Source of the DNA: Rubrivivax sp.
GTDB taxonomy: Bacteria; Pseudomonadota; Gammaproteobacteria; Burkholderiales; Burkholderiaceae_C
Assembly: GCA_030653385.1 (NCBI GenBank)
Contig: JAURZM010000050.1
Coordinates: forward strand, 186,001-250,000
DNA: 64,000 nucleotides
Direction: 5' to 3'
Shown: positions 27,372-34,612 of the stretch, in pieces
Layout of the letters: every line of letters starts with the position of its first letter
How positions within the stretch are numbered: the stretch's first letter is position 1
Program-made: the position numbers and the translations under genes
The notes under the pieces: generated by a model
What the model saw: the letters and a program-made list of their open reading frames with translations, nothing else
Database searches by the model: none
Told to the model about the DNA's origin: nothing

Positions 27372-28459
27372 AACCCCATCGCATTGCCGTGATCGCCGGT
27401 GACGGCATCGGCCAGGAAACCATGCCCGAGGGCCTGCGTGTGCTGGATGCCGCGGCGCGGCGCTTCGGCGTTCAGTTGCAGGTGGATACCTTCGACTTCG
27501 CCAATTGCGCGCACTTTGCGCGTCATGGCCAGATGATGCCCGACAACTGGAAAGACCAGATCGGCGGTCACGACGCCATCTTCTTCGGCGCCGTGGGTTG
27601 GCCCGACACCGTGCCCGACCACATCTCGCTGTGGGGCAGCCTGCTGAAGTTCCGGCGCGAGTTCGACCAGTACGTGAACCTGCGGCCGGCGCGCCTGATG
27701 CCGGGCATCCGTTCGCCGCTGGTCGACCGCCAGGGCCAGCCGCTGAAGCCCGGTGAAATCGACATGTGGATCGTGCGCGAGAACACCGAGGGGGAGTACT
27801 CCAGCATCGGCGGCCGCATGTTCGAAGGCACCGATCGCGAGTTCGTGGTGCAGGAAACGGTGATGTCGCGCCACGGTGTCGACCGTGTGCTGAAGTTCGC
27901 CTTCGAACTGGCGGCGTCGCGCCCGCGCAGGAAGCTCACCTCGGCCACCAAAAGCAACGGCATCGCCATCACGATGCCCTACTGGGACGAACGGGTGCAG
28001 GCGATGGCGGCGCACTACCCCGGCGTGGCCGTGGACCAGTTTCACATCGACATCCTGACCGCACACTTCGTGCAGCGGCCGCAACACTTCGACGTGGTGG
28101 TGGCCAGCAACCTGTTCGGCGACATCCTGTCCGACCTGGGCCCGGCCTGCACCGGCACCATCGGCATCGCACCGTCGGCCAACCTGAACCCGACGCGGCA
28201 GTGGCCGAGCCTGTTCGAACCCGTGCACGGTTCGGCGCCCGACATCGCAGGCAAGGGCTGGGCCAATCCGATCGGCCAGGCCTGGTCCGCCGCGATGATG
28301 CTGGACTACCTGGGCCACCGCGACGCACACGACGCGGTGCTGGCGGCCATCGAGGCCTTGTTGTCCGACCACCACGCACCACGCACCCGCGACCTGGGCG
28401 GCCAGGCCGGCACCAGCGACGTGGGCCGTGCGCTGGCCGAACAGTTGCTGCGCGCCTGA
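27368..28459 (+). CDS. Tartrate dehydrogenase / isopropylmalate dehydrogenase-family enzyme
   Basis: A 363-residue beta-decarboxylating dehydrogenase of the LeuB/TtuC family. It carries IAGDGIGQE at the nucleotide end, LRPARLMPG with the substrate arginines, WIVRENTEGEYSSIGG, NLFGDILSDLGPACTGTIGI with the metal-binding aspartates, and EPVHGSAPDIAGKG. The SSIGG stretch and overall pattern resemble tartrate dehydrogenase/decarboxylase (TtuC, YeaU-like) more than LeuB. The reaction would be NAD- and Mn-dependent oxidation of tartrate or D-malate. LeuB activity is the alternative. Co-translated with the DMT exporter. Confidence 0.82.
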   Translation: MKPHRIAVIAGDGIGQETMPEGLRVLDAAARRFGVQLQVDTFDFANCAHFARHGQMMPDNWKDQIGGHDAIFFGAVGWPDTVPDHISLWGSLLKFRREFDQYVNLRPARLMPGIRSPLVDRQGQPLKPGEIDMWIVRENTEGEYSSIGGRMFEGTDREFVVQETVMSRHGVDRVLKFAFELAASRPRRKLTSATKSNGIAITMPYWDERVQAMAAHYPGVAVDQFHIDILTAHFVQRPQHFDVVVASNLFGDILSDLGPACTGTIGIAPSANLNPTRQWPSLFEPVHGSAPDIAGKGWANPIGQAWSAAMMLDYLGHRDAHDAVLAAIEALLSDHHAPRTRDLGGQAGTSDVGRALAEQLLRA

Positions 28460-28571
28460 ACGCCGCACCGCGCTTCAGCGGCACCGCCTTGTCAAGCGAA
28501 CAAACACGCTGCAACAGGGCGCAAACGGGCCCGTCTGCACTGAAGAGATGAGCCTAGAATCCCGCCTCCGC

Positions 28572-28601
28572 TTGACACCGCTTCTGGCGCGGGGATGTAA
28601 T
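28572..28601 (+). promoter_or_regulatory. Sigma-70 promoter of hupB
   Basis: TTGACA (28572-28577) and TGTAAT (28596-28601) are separated by 18 bases, about 100 bases upstream of the hupB GTG start. The -35 box is a perfect consensus match and the -10 differs at one or two positions, in an otherwise GC-rich region. Confidence 0.75.
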
Positions 28602-28702
28602 GGTTCGGCACTGGGTCAGCAGCTGCCGACCCCGTCATGCACCTGCAGCCACCGCGCTGGACAGCAACGAACACCGACACACCTTGAGAGGGGAACCGCG
28701 AC

Positions 28703-28972
28703 GTGAACAAGAGTGAACTGATCGAACACATCGCCAATCAGGCCGACATCTCCAAGGCGGCGGCGTCACGTTCGCTCGAAGCGATCATCGGTGCGGTCAA
28801 GACCACGCTCAAGAAGGGTGGCAGCGTCACCATCACCGGCTTCGGCACCTTCACGGCGCCCAAGCGCGCGGCCCGCACCGGCCGCAACCCGCGCACCGGC
28901 GCGGCCATCAAGATCAAGGCCGCCAAGGTGCCCAAGTTCAGACCCGGCAAGGGCCTGCGCGACGCGCTCTGA
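28703..28972 (+). CDS. hupB: HU-family DNA-binding protein
   Basis: An 89-residue nucleoid protein of exact HU length: [18 protein letters not shown] at the N-terminus, [21 protein letters not shown] covering the DNA-binding arm with the intercalating proline, and a C-terminal [12 protein letters not shown]. It starts at GTG 28703 behind AGAGGGGAA. It has its own sigma-70 promoter. The tRNA-Val gene begins 14 bases after the stop, so both are probably on one transcript. The hupB-ppiD neighbourhood is conserved widely in proteobacteria, although lon is not upstream here. Confidence 0.95.
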   Translation: MNKSELIEHIANQADISKAAASRSLEAIIGAVKTTLKKGGSVTITGFGTFTAPKRAARTGRNPRTGAAIKIKAAKVPKFRPGKGLRDAL

Positions 28973-28986
28973 GCGCGTTTGAAGCC

Positions 28987-29062
28987 GGGTGCTTAGCTCA
29001 GTTGGTAGAGCGGCGCCCTTACAAGGCGTAGGTCGGCGGTTCGAGCCCGTCAGCACCCACCA
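28987..29062 (+). tRNA. tRNA-Val (anticodon TAC)
   Basis: A 76-base cloverleaf with 7-base acceptor GGGTGCT/AGCACCC, D-arm GCTCAGTTGGTAGAGC, anticodon loop CTTACAA with TAC, T-arm GTTCGAGCC, and an encoded CCA end at 29060-29062. It reads GTA and, with wobble modification, other valine codons. It lies only 14 bases behind hupB. Confidence 0.96.
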
Positions 29063-29081
29063 CCCCCTCGGCTAGAATTGC

Positions 29082-29103
29082 GCCCCTTCAAGGGGCTGTT
29101 TTC
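29082..29103 (+). terminator. Probable terminator after tRNA-Val
   Basis: GCCCC-TTCAA-GGGGC forms a five-pair GC stem followed by TGTTTT. It would end the hupB-tRNA-Val transcript about 20 bases after the tRNA. A TAGAAT hexamer lies just in front at 29073-29078, so a promoter for ppiD overlapping this element is an alternative reading. Confidence 0.5.
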
Positions 29104-29195
29104 GCTGGCCCTGATCGGGCCTCGTCAAGGCCCGATCTTCCCGCAGCCCTGCCATGCCCGCGCCTTGCCGCGCGGCAGCACCGAGGTCCGACCCG

Positions 29196-31109
29196 ATGTT
29201 CGAATTCATCCGCAGCCACACCCGCCTGGTGCTGGGCTTTCTTCTGCTGCTCATCATTCCGTCCTTCGTCTTTTTCGGCGTTGATGGCTACACCCGCTTC
29301 CAGGACGGCGGCAATGCGTCGGTGGCCAGTGTCGACGGGGTGTCCATCACCCGTGGTGAATGGGAAGCCGCGCACCGCCGCGTCATCGACCGCCAGCGCC
29401 GCGAAAACCCCGATCAGGATGCCAGCAGCCTGGACACCCCCGAGATGCGGGCCCAGACACTGGACGCGCTGGTGCGCGAACGGGTGGTGATGGCCGCGGC
29501 ACGCAGCCTGCAACTGGCCCCCACCGACGCCCGCCTGCAACGCCTGTTTGTCAGTGACCCGCAGTTTGCCGGCCTGCGCAACCCCGATGGCAGCGTCAAC
29601 CGCGAACTGCTGGGCATGCAGGGCATGAGCTCCGAGCAGTTCACGCAGCAACTGCGGCAGGATTTTGCCGCCCAGCAGGTGCTGACTGGCGTGGCGCGCA
29701 CGGCCATCGCGCCGCCGGCCATCGCTGCCGCATCCCTGGACCCCTTGTTGCAACAAAGAGAAGTGCAGGTGCAGCGTTTCGACCCGGCCATCTACCGCGC
29801 CAAGGTCAACCCGAGCGATGCCGAAGTCGAGGCCTTCTACACCAGCCAGCAAGCGCTGTTCCGGGCACCCGAGCTGGCCGACATCGAATACGTGATGCTC
29901 GACCTGGAATCCATGAGCAAGGGCGTGAGCGTCAGTGAAGAGCAGATCAAGAAGTTCTACGACGACAACGGCGCGCGCTTCGGCACGCCCGAAGAGCGCA
30001 GGGCCAGCCATGTGCTGATCAAGGCTGAGGCCGATGCATCCGCCGCCGACAAGGCCAAGGCCAAGGCACGTGCCGAAGAGTTGCTGGCCCAGGCGCGCAA
30101 GAACCCGGCCGGTTTTGCCGAACTGGCACGCAAGAACTCGCAGGACGAAGGCTCGGCAGCCCAAGGTGGCGACCTCGACTTCTTCGGCCCCGGCGCGATG
30201 GTCAAGCCTTTCGAGACCGCTGCCTTTGCGCTGAAGCAGGGCGAGATCAGCGACGTCTTCGAAACCGACTTCGGTTACCACTTCCTGACCGTCACTGGCG
30301 TTCGTGGCGGCCAGAAAAAGCCGCTGGCCGACGTGCGGGCCGAGATCGAAGACGAACTGCGCAAGTCGCAGGTGAAGAGCGAATGGGCCAAGGTGGCCGA
30401 GCTCTTCACCAACACCGTCTACGAACAGTCCGACAGCCTGCAGCCGGTCATCGACAAGCTCAAGCTCAACAAGCTGACGGCCACTGTGCAGCGCACCGCA
30501 GCGCCGGGTGCGGCGGGGCCGCTGGCTTCGTCGAAACTGCTGAACGCGGTGTTCGGCAGCGAAACACTCACCAACAAGCGCAACACCGATGCCGTCGAAA
30601 CCGGCCCCAACCAACTGGTGTCGGCGCGTCTGGTCAAACACACGCCGGCGCGCACCTTGCCGTTGGCCGAGGTCAAGGGCCAGGTGCGTGAGCGGCTGGT
30701 GGCCAAGCTCAGCGCCGACCTTGCGCGCACCGAGGGCCAGGCCCGCGTGGCGGCCCTGAAGCTGACACCTGCCGAGTCGCTGGGTGCGCCGATCACGGTG
30801 TCGCGTGCGCAGGCGCAGGGCGCGCCGAAGTCGGTGGTCGACGCCATCATGCAGGCCGATGCCGACAAACTGCCCGCCGTGGTGGGTGTCGACCTGCAGG
30901 AGCAGGGCTTCATCGTGATGCGTGTGACGCGGGTGCTGCCGCGTGCCGAAGCGCCGGGTGGCGAAGACACCTTGCGCGCGCAGTTTGCACAGGCCTGGGC
31001 CGTGGCCGAAAGCGACGCCTACCTGGCCGCGTTGAAGAAACGTTTCAAGGCCGAAGTCGAAGTCGGCGCCACGATGGCAACGGGTGCAGCATCGGCTCCG
31101 GGGCGCTGA
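29196..31109 (+). CDS. ppiD: Periplasmic folding chaperone PpiD (SurA N-terminal/PPIC)
   Basis: A 637-residue protein. Residues 1-12 are cytoplasmic, and one membrane anchor ([18 protein letters not shown]) holds it. A SurA-N-like chaperone domain follows in the periplasm, then a parvulin domain at about residues 263-370 ([13 protein letters not shown] ... [13 protein letters not shown] ... [10 protein letters not shown]), then a long helical C-terminus. It helps fold proteins leaving the Sec translocon. The ATG at 29196 is chosen over the open frame upstream because the [10 protein letters not shown] opening matches the family. It lies between two tRNA genes. Confidence 0.93.
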   Translation: MFEFIRSHTRLVLGFLLLLIIPSFVFFGVDGYTRFQDGGNASVASVDGVSITRGEWEAAHRRVIDRQRRENPDQDASSLDTPEMRAQTLDALVRERVVMAAARSLQLAPTDARLQRLFVSDPQFAGLRNPDGSVNRELLGMQGMSSEQFTQQLRQDFAAQQVLTGVARTAIAPPAIAAASLDPLLQQREVQVQRFDPAIYRAKVNPSDAEVEAFYTSQQALFRAPELADIEYVMLDLESMSKGVSVSEEQIKKFYDDNGARFGTPEERRASHVLIKAEADASAADKAKAKARAEELLAQARKNPAGFAELARKNSQDEGSAAQGGDLDFFGPGAMVKPFETAAFALKQGEISDVFETDFGYHFLTVTGVRGGQKKPLADVRAEIEDELRKSQVKSEWAKVAELFTNTVYEQSDSLQPVIDKLKLNKLTATVQRTAAPGAAGPLASSKLLNAVFGSETLTNKRNTDAVETGPNQLVSARLVKHTPARTLPLAEVKGQVRERLVAKLSADLARTEGQARVAALKLTPAESLGAPITVSRAQAQGAPKSVVDAIMQADADKLPAVVGVDLQEQGFIVMRVTRVLPRAEAPGGEDTLRAQFAQAWAVAESDAYLAALKKRFKAEVEVGATMATGAASAPGR

Positions 31110-31121
31110 TCCTTCGCGGTC

Positions 31122-31127
31122 TATAAT
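31122..31127 (+). promoter_or_regulatory. -10 box of the tRNA-His promoter
   Basis: A perfect TATAAT stands 14 bases before the tRNA-His 5' end, giving a transcription start close to the mature end. No good -35 hexamer is visible 17 bases upstream, inside the end of ppiD. The following TTTCGTTT stretch is AT-rich. Confidence 0.6.
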
Positions 31128-31141
31128 TTCGTTTCTCTGCG

Positions 31142-31217
31142 GTGGCTGTAGCTCAGTTGGTAGAGTCCCAGATTGTGATTCTGGTCGTCGTGGGTTCGAG
31201 TCCCATCAGCCACCCCA
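31142..31217 (+). tRNA. tRNA-His (anticodon GTG)
   Basis: A cloverleaf with acceptor GTGGCTG/CAGCCAC, D-arm GCTCAGTTGGTAGAGT, anticodon loop TTGTGAT with GTG, T-arm GGGTTCGAGTCCC, discriminator C and encoded CCA. G31141 is the genomically encoded extra G at -1 typical of tRNA-His, opposite discriminator C31214. Three gene fragments follow its 3' end. Confidence 0.96.
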
Positions 31218-31249
31218 CTGCACCCCAGCGCTTCACCCGGCCAACGCCT

Positions 31250-31582
31250 TCACACGTGCGGCAACCTGCCGCCGGCGAACGACCAGTTCTCCCAGGTGGT
31301 CTCCTTGAAGACCAGCAACAGCCGCTCGGGTTCCAGGTCTGAATCGCGCATCGCTTCGCCAGGGTGCTGAAAAAACTGCTTCTTGACCTTGACGCTGCGC
31401 CCGGCTGACCACAGCACCTCGGCGCTGGCAAATCTGGTGTCACGCGCCTGCGGGCTGCCTGCGGATTCGGGGTCGTGCGGATCGAAGACCAGGTCCGCGG
31501 GCGTCAGCGCCAGCACGCGCTGAAAGCGGTCGGTCACCGGCACGCCCACCGCCACCAGCGCTTGGCTGGCCGACTCAGGCAC
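31250..31582 (-). pseudogene. Broken tautomerase-family gene
   Basis: The frame encodes GVPVTDRFQRVLALTPADLVFDP, then VLWSAGRSVKVKKQFF and ETTWENWSFAGG, the characteristic blocks of tautomerase/MIF-fold proteins of about 130 residues. The N-terminal 25-30 residues, including the catalytic Pro1, are absent: upstream the sequence belongs to a LysR fragment on the other strand. Within the gene, family-like sequence moves to a neighbouring frame after KKQFF (STLAKR) and returns before LEPERLLLVFKE, indicating two compensating small indels. No credible start codon exists. Read as a decayed remnant. Confidence 0.6.
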
Positions 31583-31602
31583 TGGCCAAGCCGACGCAGT
31601 GT

Positions 31603-31752
31603 GTCGTCGATGGCCTGATTGCGCAGTTCGTGCGCGTGGCGGGTGGCGGCTTCGATCGGGCCCGCTTCGATGCGTGGGCGCTGTATGCCTCGCCGGCCTG
31701 CCTGCAAGCGCACGGGGCGCCGCAGCACCCCGATGAACTGGACCGACACTGA
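31603..31752 (+). pseudogene. LysR effector-domain fragment
   Basis: Fifty codons read DRARFDAWALYASPACLQ followed by AHGAPQHPDELDRH and a stop. The LYASPAxLxxHGAPxHPDEL block is the hallmark of the substrate-binding domain of LysR-type regulators. There is no helix-turn-helix part and no start codon, and the frame ends where the family would continue for about 100 residues. It is an isolated internal piece, adjoining a tautomerase remnant on the other strand and a PEP-mutase-family remnant just downstream. Confidence 0.6.
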
Positions 31753-31776
31753 ATGCCAACAGCGCCAATCCGCAGC

Positions 31777-31959
31777 GACAAGGGCCGGCCCGATCTGGAA
31801 GAGACGATCACCCGCCTGCAGGCCTATGCCTTGGCCGGCGCTGACTGCCTGTGTGCACCAGGTCTGAAGACCCGCAAGCAGATCGCTGCCGTGGTCAAGG
31901 CCGTCGCCCCGAAGCCCGTCAACCTGCTCATCGGCTCGGCGACGAGCGGCTTGACGGTG
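31777..31959 (+). pseudogene. Isocitrate lyase/PEP mutase family fragment
   Basis: About 60 codons read DKGRPDLEETITRLQAYALA, then GADCLCAPGLK and a KPVNLLI strand ending in SGLTV. The GRxDLxxTIxRLQAYxxAGADxLYAPGL pattern is the internal region of the isocitrate lyase/phosphoenolpyruvate mutase superfamily, usually about 270 residues. Both the N-terminal barrel half with catalytic residues and the C-terminus are missing; downstream the frame runs on without similarity. Read as a remnant, not a gene. Confidence 0.6.
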
Positions 31960-32015
31960 CACGACGGGGCCGCGCAGCAGGGTCACGGGCCGAGGTCATC
32001 GACGCTGCGTGAGCC

Positions 32016-33329
32016 TCAAGCCTTTGCGCTCAGGATCTCGTCGAAGCGGGTGGTGTACCGGGGTGAACGCCGGGCCTGCCGGGACGCATGGGCGCTGCGT
32101 GGTGCCCGGTGGCTGGCACTGGCCACGCCGACCGAGTCGCGCCCGAACCGTTCGTTGAGCGCGTCGATGGTTTGCATCAGGTCACGCCGGCCGTCGGGCT
32201 GAACGGGTTCGGGCTCGTCGAACAGGTCCAGCTGCGCCGGGTCCTGCGTGTCGCTCTGCAAGTCGACCAGCATCACGCCGGCCTTGGCGTAGCGGTAACC
32301 GGGCCGGTAGATGCTGCGCAGCGCACGCACTGCGGCACTCACCAGCAAGCGGGTATCGGCCGTGGGCCGGGGCAAGGGCAAGGTGGCGGTGGGCGACAAC
32401 TGCCGGTCGTCTTTTCGGTGCGGGCTGGTCGCAATGAACACGTGGATGGCACGGGCCACCCCCTGCTGTTCGCGCAGGCGCAGCGCCACGCGGCTGGCGA
32501 AGCCGCTGACCACCTCGATCAGGTCCGGCAATTCCGTCACCGGCTGGCCGAAGGACCGTGAACACATGATCTGCTGGCTGGCCGCCGGGGCGTCGTCGAC
32601 TTCGAGGCAGCGTGTGCCCTGCAGTTCGAGCACCGTCTTGTGCATCAGCACGCTGAACTGCCGGCCCAGCGTGGCCGCATCGGCGCGTTTCAGGTCCAGC
32701 ACCGTGCCGATGCCGGCTGCCTGCAGCCTGGGCGCCGTCTTGCGGCCCACACCCCAGACAGCAGCCACGTCGGTGAGCCGCATCAGTTCATCCAGCTCGG
32801 CCGGCAGCAGGCTGCCGAAGTCGCAGACCTGGGCCTGCTGTGGCGGATAGGTGCCCGGCTTTCGATCGGCCATCTTGGCCACATGGTTGGCCAACTTGGC
32901 CAGGGTCTTGGTCGGCCCGAAGCCCACGCTGGTGGGCAAGCCGGTCCACTTCAGCACCTGTCGGCGCAGTTCGTGGCCCACTTCGACGCGATGGGCCGGC
33001 ACACCGCCGAAGTCCAGAAAGCACTCGTCGATGCTGTAGATCTCCTGGCGTGGCGCAAAGCCGGCCACGAGCGACATCATGCGGCTGGACATGTCGCCGT
33101 AGAGCTCGAAGTTGGCCGACAGGGCGATGAGCCCCGCGCTGCGTTCCAGGTGCCGCACCTCGAACCAGGGCTGGGCCATCTTCACGCCCAGGTCCTTGGC
33201 TTCGTTGCTGCGGGCGATGCAGGCGCCGTCGTTGTTGGACAGCACCACCACCGGCCGGCCGTTCAAGGCGGGCTGGAACACCCGTTCGCAGCTGACGTAC
33301 ATGTTGTTCACATCGACCAGTGCGAACAT
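32016..33329 (-). CDS. umuC: Y-family DNA polymerase V catalytic subunit UmuC-like
   Basis: A 437-residue error-prone polymerase. Metal-binding Asp6 lies in LVDVNNMYVSCER and Asp101-Glu102 in YSIDECFLDF. SNNDGACIARSNEAK in the fingers, the HhH segment AVWGVGRKTAPRLQAAGI, and the little-finger QQIMCSRSFGQPV follow. The C-terminal stretch DLMQTIDALNERFGRDSV is typical of UmuC rather than DinB. It is the last gene of an operon under a LexA-type SOS box, eight bases after the UmuD-like gene, so it should be induced by DNA damage and carry out translesion synthesis. Confidence 0.92.
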   Translation of the reverse strand: MFALVDVNNMYVSCERVFQPALNGRPVVVLSNNDGACIARSNEAKDLGVKMAQPWFEVRHLERSAGLIALSANFELYGDMSSRMMSLVAGFAPRQEIYSIDECFLDFGGVPAHRVEVGHELRRQVLKWTGLPTSVGFGPTKTLAKLANHVAKMADRKPGTYPPQQAQVCDFGSLLPAELDELMRLTDVAAVWGVGRKTAPRLQAAGIGTVLDLKRADAATLGRQFSVLMHKTVLELQGTRCLEVDDAPAASQQIMCSRSFGQPVTELPDLIEVVSGFASRVALRLREQQGVARAIHVFIATSPHRKDDRQLSPTATLPLPRPTADTRLLVSAAVRALRSIYRPGYRYAKAGVMLVDLQSDTQDPAQLDLFDEPEPVQPDGRRDLMQTIDALNERFGRDSVGVASASHRAPRSAHASRQARRSPRYTTRFDEILSAKA

Positions 33330-33337
33330 GGCCGGCC

Positions 33338-33748
33338 CTAGATGGACACCTGCTTGATCACGTGTGTGACGACGCCCCAGACCTCGAAGCTGTCGCCTTC
33401 GCTGGCCCAGTGTGTGGGCACCGCGGGGTCGGTGGCCTCCAGGCCCAGCTGCTCGGCCTGCCGGCACAAGCGGCGGCAGACAAACTCGTCGCGCAGCACC
33501 GCGATGACCACCTGGCCGTGGCTGGCGTCGAGGGCGCGGTCGACCAACAGCAGGTCACCATCGTCGATGCCCGCCTCGTGCATGGCCGAGCCGGCCACGT
33601 GCATCAGGAAGGCCGCCTGCGGATGGCGGATCAGGATGTCGTTCAGGTCGAGCCGCGTGACGCCGCTGTCACCCGCGGGCGAGCCGAAGCTGATGGCGAC
33701 GCGGGTGCGCGGCGTGGAAGCCGACGTGACCTGGCGCTCACGCAGCAT
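33338..33748 (-). CDS. UmuD-like protein lacking self-cleavage residues
   Basis: A 136-residue S24/UmuD-fold protein aligning to E. coli UmuD without gaps at an offset of five. LDLNDILIRHPQAAF, GIDDGDLLLVD and the beta-strand HGQVVIAVLRDEF are clear. The self-cleavage machinery is altered throughout: UmuD Ser60 (GDSM) is Ala55 (GSAM), Lys97 (EFTVKKL) is Arg92 (EFVCRRL), and the Cys24-Gly25 cleavage site is Ile19-Ser20. It therefore should not self-process and may act in a permanently unprocessed or UmuD'-like form with UmuC. The ATG at 33748 lies within the upstream small gene, suggesting coupling. Confidence 0.85.
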   Translation of the reverse strand: MLRERQVTSASTPRTRVAISFGSPAGDSGVTRLDLNDILIRHPQAAFLMHVAGSAMHEAGIDDGDLLLVDRALDASHGQVVIAVLRDEFVCRRLCRQAEQLGLEATDPAVPTHWASEGDSFEVWGVVTHVIKQVSI

Positions 33749-33908
33749 GGGGTTCGACACGCTGCTGGTTGACGTAGACCTCGTCACCGATGACCTCGAT
33801 CAGCATCGCGCCGTAGCGGCTGTGCCAGACCCAGCGTCGCACACCGTCGCTGGCCAGTGGCAGAGAAGGTTCGACTGTTTCCAGCGGCGCAAGCATGACG
33901 TCGGGCAT
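33738..33908 (-). CDS. Small protein at the head of the SOS operon
   Basis: A 56-residue protein whose core reads GVRRWVWHSRYGAMLIEVIG and then DEVYVNQQRVE. Tryptophans and a beta-hairpin-like pattern suggest a compact fold; I recall similar short proteins ahead of umuDC-type genes in relatives but cannot name the family. It overlaps the UmuD-like gene by 11 bases. The start is uncertain: ATG codons at 33896, 33908 and 33947 are in frame and none has a good ribosome site. The SOS box lies 31-70 bases before these starts. Confidence 0.6.
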   Translation of the reverse strand: MPDVMLAPLETVEPSLPLASDGVRRWVWHSRYGAMLIEVIGDEVYVNQQRVEPHAA

Positions 33909-33977
33909 GGGGGAAAGGGGCGCCCTGCTCGGCGCAGATGAGGACATGGGCTGGGGTGTGCCGAGGGCAGGCGTGAA

Positions 33978-33993
33978 CTGTACAAAACAACAG
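33978..33993 (-). promoter_or_regulatory. LexA-binding SOS box
   Basis: CTGT-ACAAAACA-ACAG is a perfect CTGT-N8-ACAG operator, extended symmetrically to ACTGT...ACAGT. It lies upstream of the small protein/UmuD-like/UmuC operon and oriented with it. The surrounding AT-rich TTGTTTTGTACAGT on the minus strand can serve as promoter, so LexA would occlude polymerase. Confidence 0.85.
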
Positions 33994-34085
33994 TATTGCA
34001 CGCAAGGCGCATTCCGCGGGCGGCCCTTTTGCGGCGGCCTTTGGCCGCACACAACCGGCCCTGCGGCATCAGGCCGATGCCGGGC

Positions 34086-34604
34086 CTAGCGCGACAGCAC
34101 AGCCTGCATCTTGCTCGTCAGTGACTCGCGCGTGAAAGGCTTGACCACAAAGGCAGCGGCGCCGGCCTCCAGGCTGCTCAGCAGTGCCGCCTTGCTGGCG
34201 TCGCCGGTCATCATGACCACAGGGATGCTGGCCAGATGGGGCGACGCCTTCAAGCGCTGAGTCAGTGCCACGCCATCGATTCCCGCGCGAACTTGTCGCC
34301 TTCCACCACCTTCACCACGGAGCGAACGCCACGCAGCTGTTCGGCCAGCAGGCGGGTGCCGGCCAGTGCGGGTTCGCACCAGGCGGGGCCCGTCGTGGCT
34401 GTGGGGCCAATACAGCACGTAGTCGTCGCAACAAGCCTTCTTGCACAGATCGAAAACTGCCTGCACTTCGTCCCTGTTGCACAGGATCACCGTGCGGTGC
34501 GCATGTTGTTGCAGCACACGGCCCAATCGGTAAAGGCCCAGGTAGTAGCCCTGGGCCTTGTCCAGGCTGTCGAAGGCCAGCACCAGCACCTTGGCACTGC
34601 TCAT
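34086..34604 (-). pseudogene. Decayed response-regulator gene
   Basis: The open frame joins an N-terminal domain (VLVLAFDSLDKAQGYYLGLY ... VILCNRDEVQAVFDLCKKAC) to only the second half of a receiver (GIDGVALTQRLKASP ... VVMMTGDASKAALL ... FVVKPFTRESL). The receiver's first half with the acidic pair and phospho-Asp is gone. Between them about 34 codons read unconserved Arg/Gly-rich residues, while the +1 frame gives helical, plausible sequence (ALAGTRLLAEQLRGVRSVVK). A frameshift near 34377 and a deletion near 34280 explain this. It follows the EAL gene with an eight-base gap and was probably the last gene of that signalling operon. Confidence 0.6.
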
Positions 34605-34612
34605 GGCGTGTT

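Noticed and set aside
31534-31986. A minus-strand frame considered as the missing N-terminus of the tautomerase remnant
   Set aside because: The stretch lies opposite a clear LysR fragment and lacks the initiating Met-Pro of tautomerases, so the frame match is coincidental.
34034-34048. GCGGCC-TTT-GGCCGC hairpin considered as a terminator of the regulator remnant
   Set aside because: Strong stem, but no T-run follows on either strand in the right place, so it was not annotated as a terminator.
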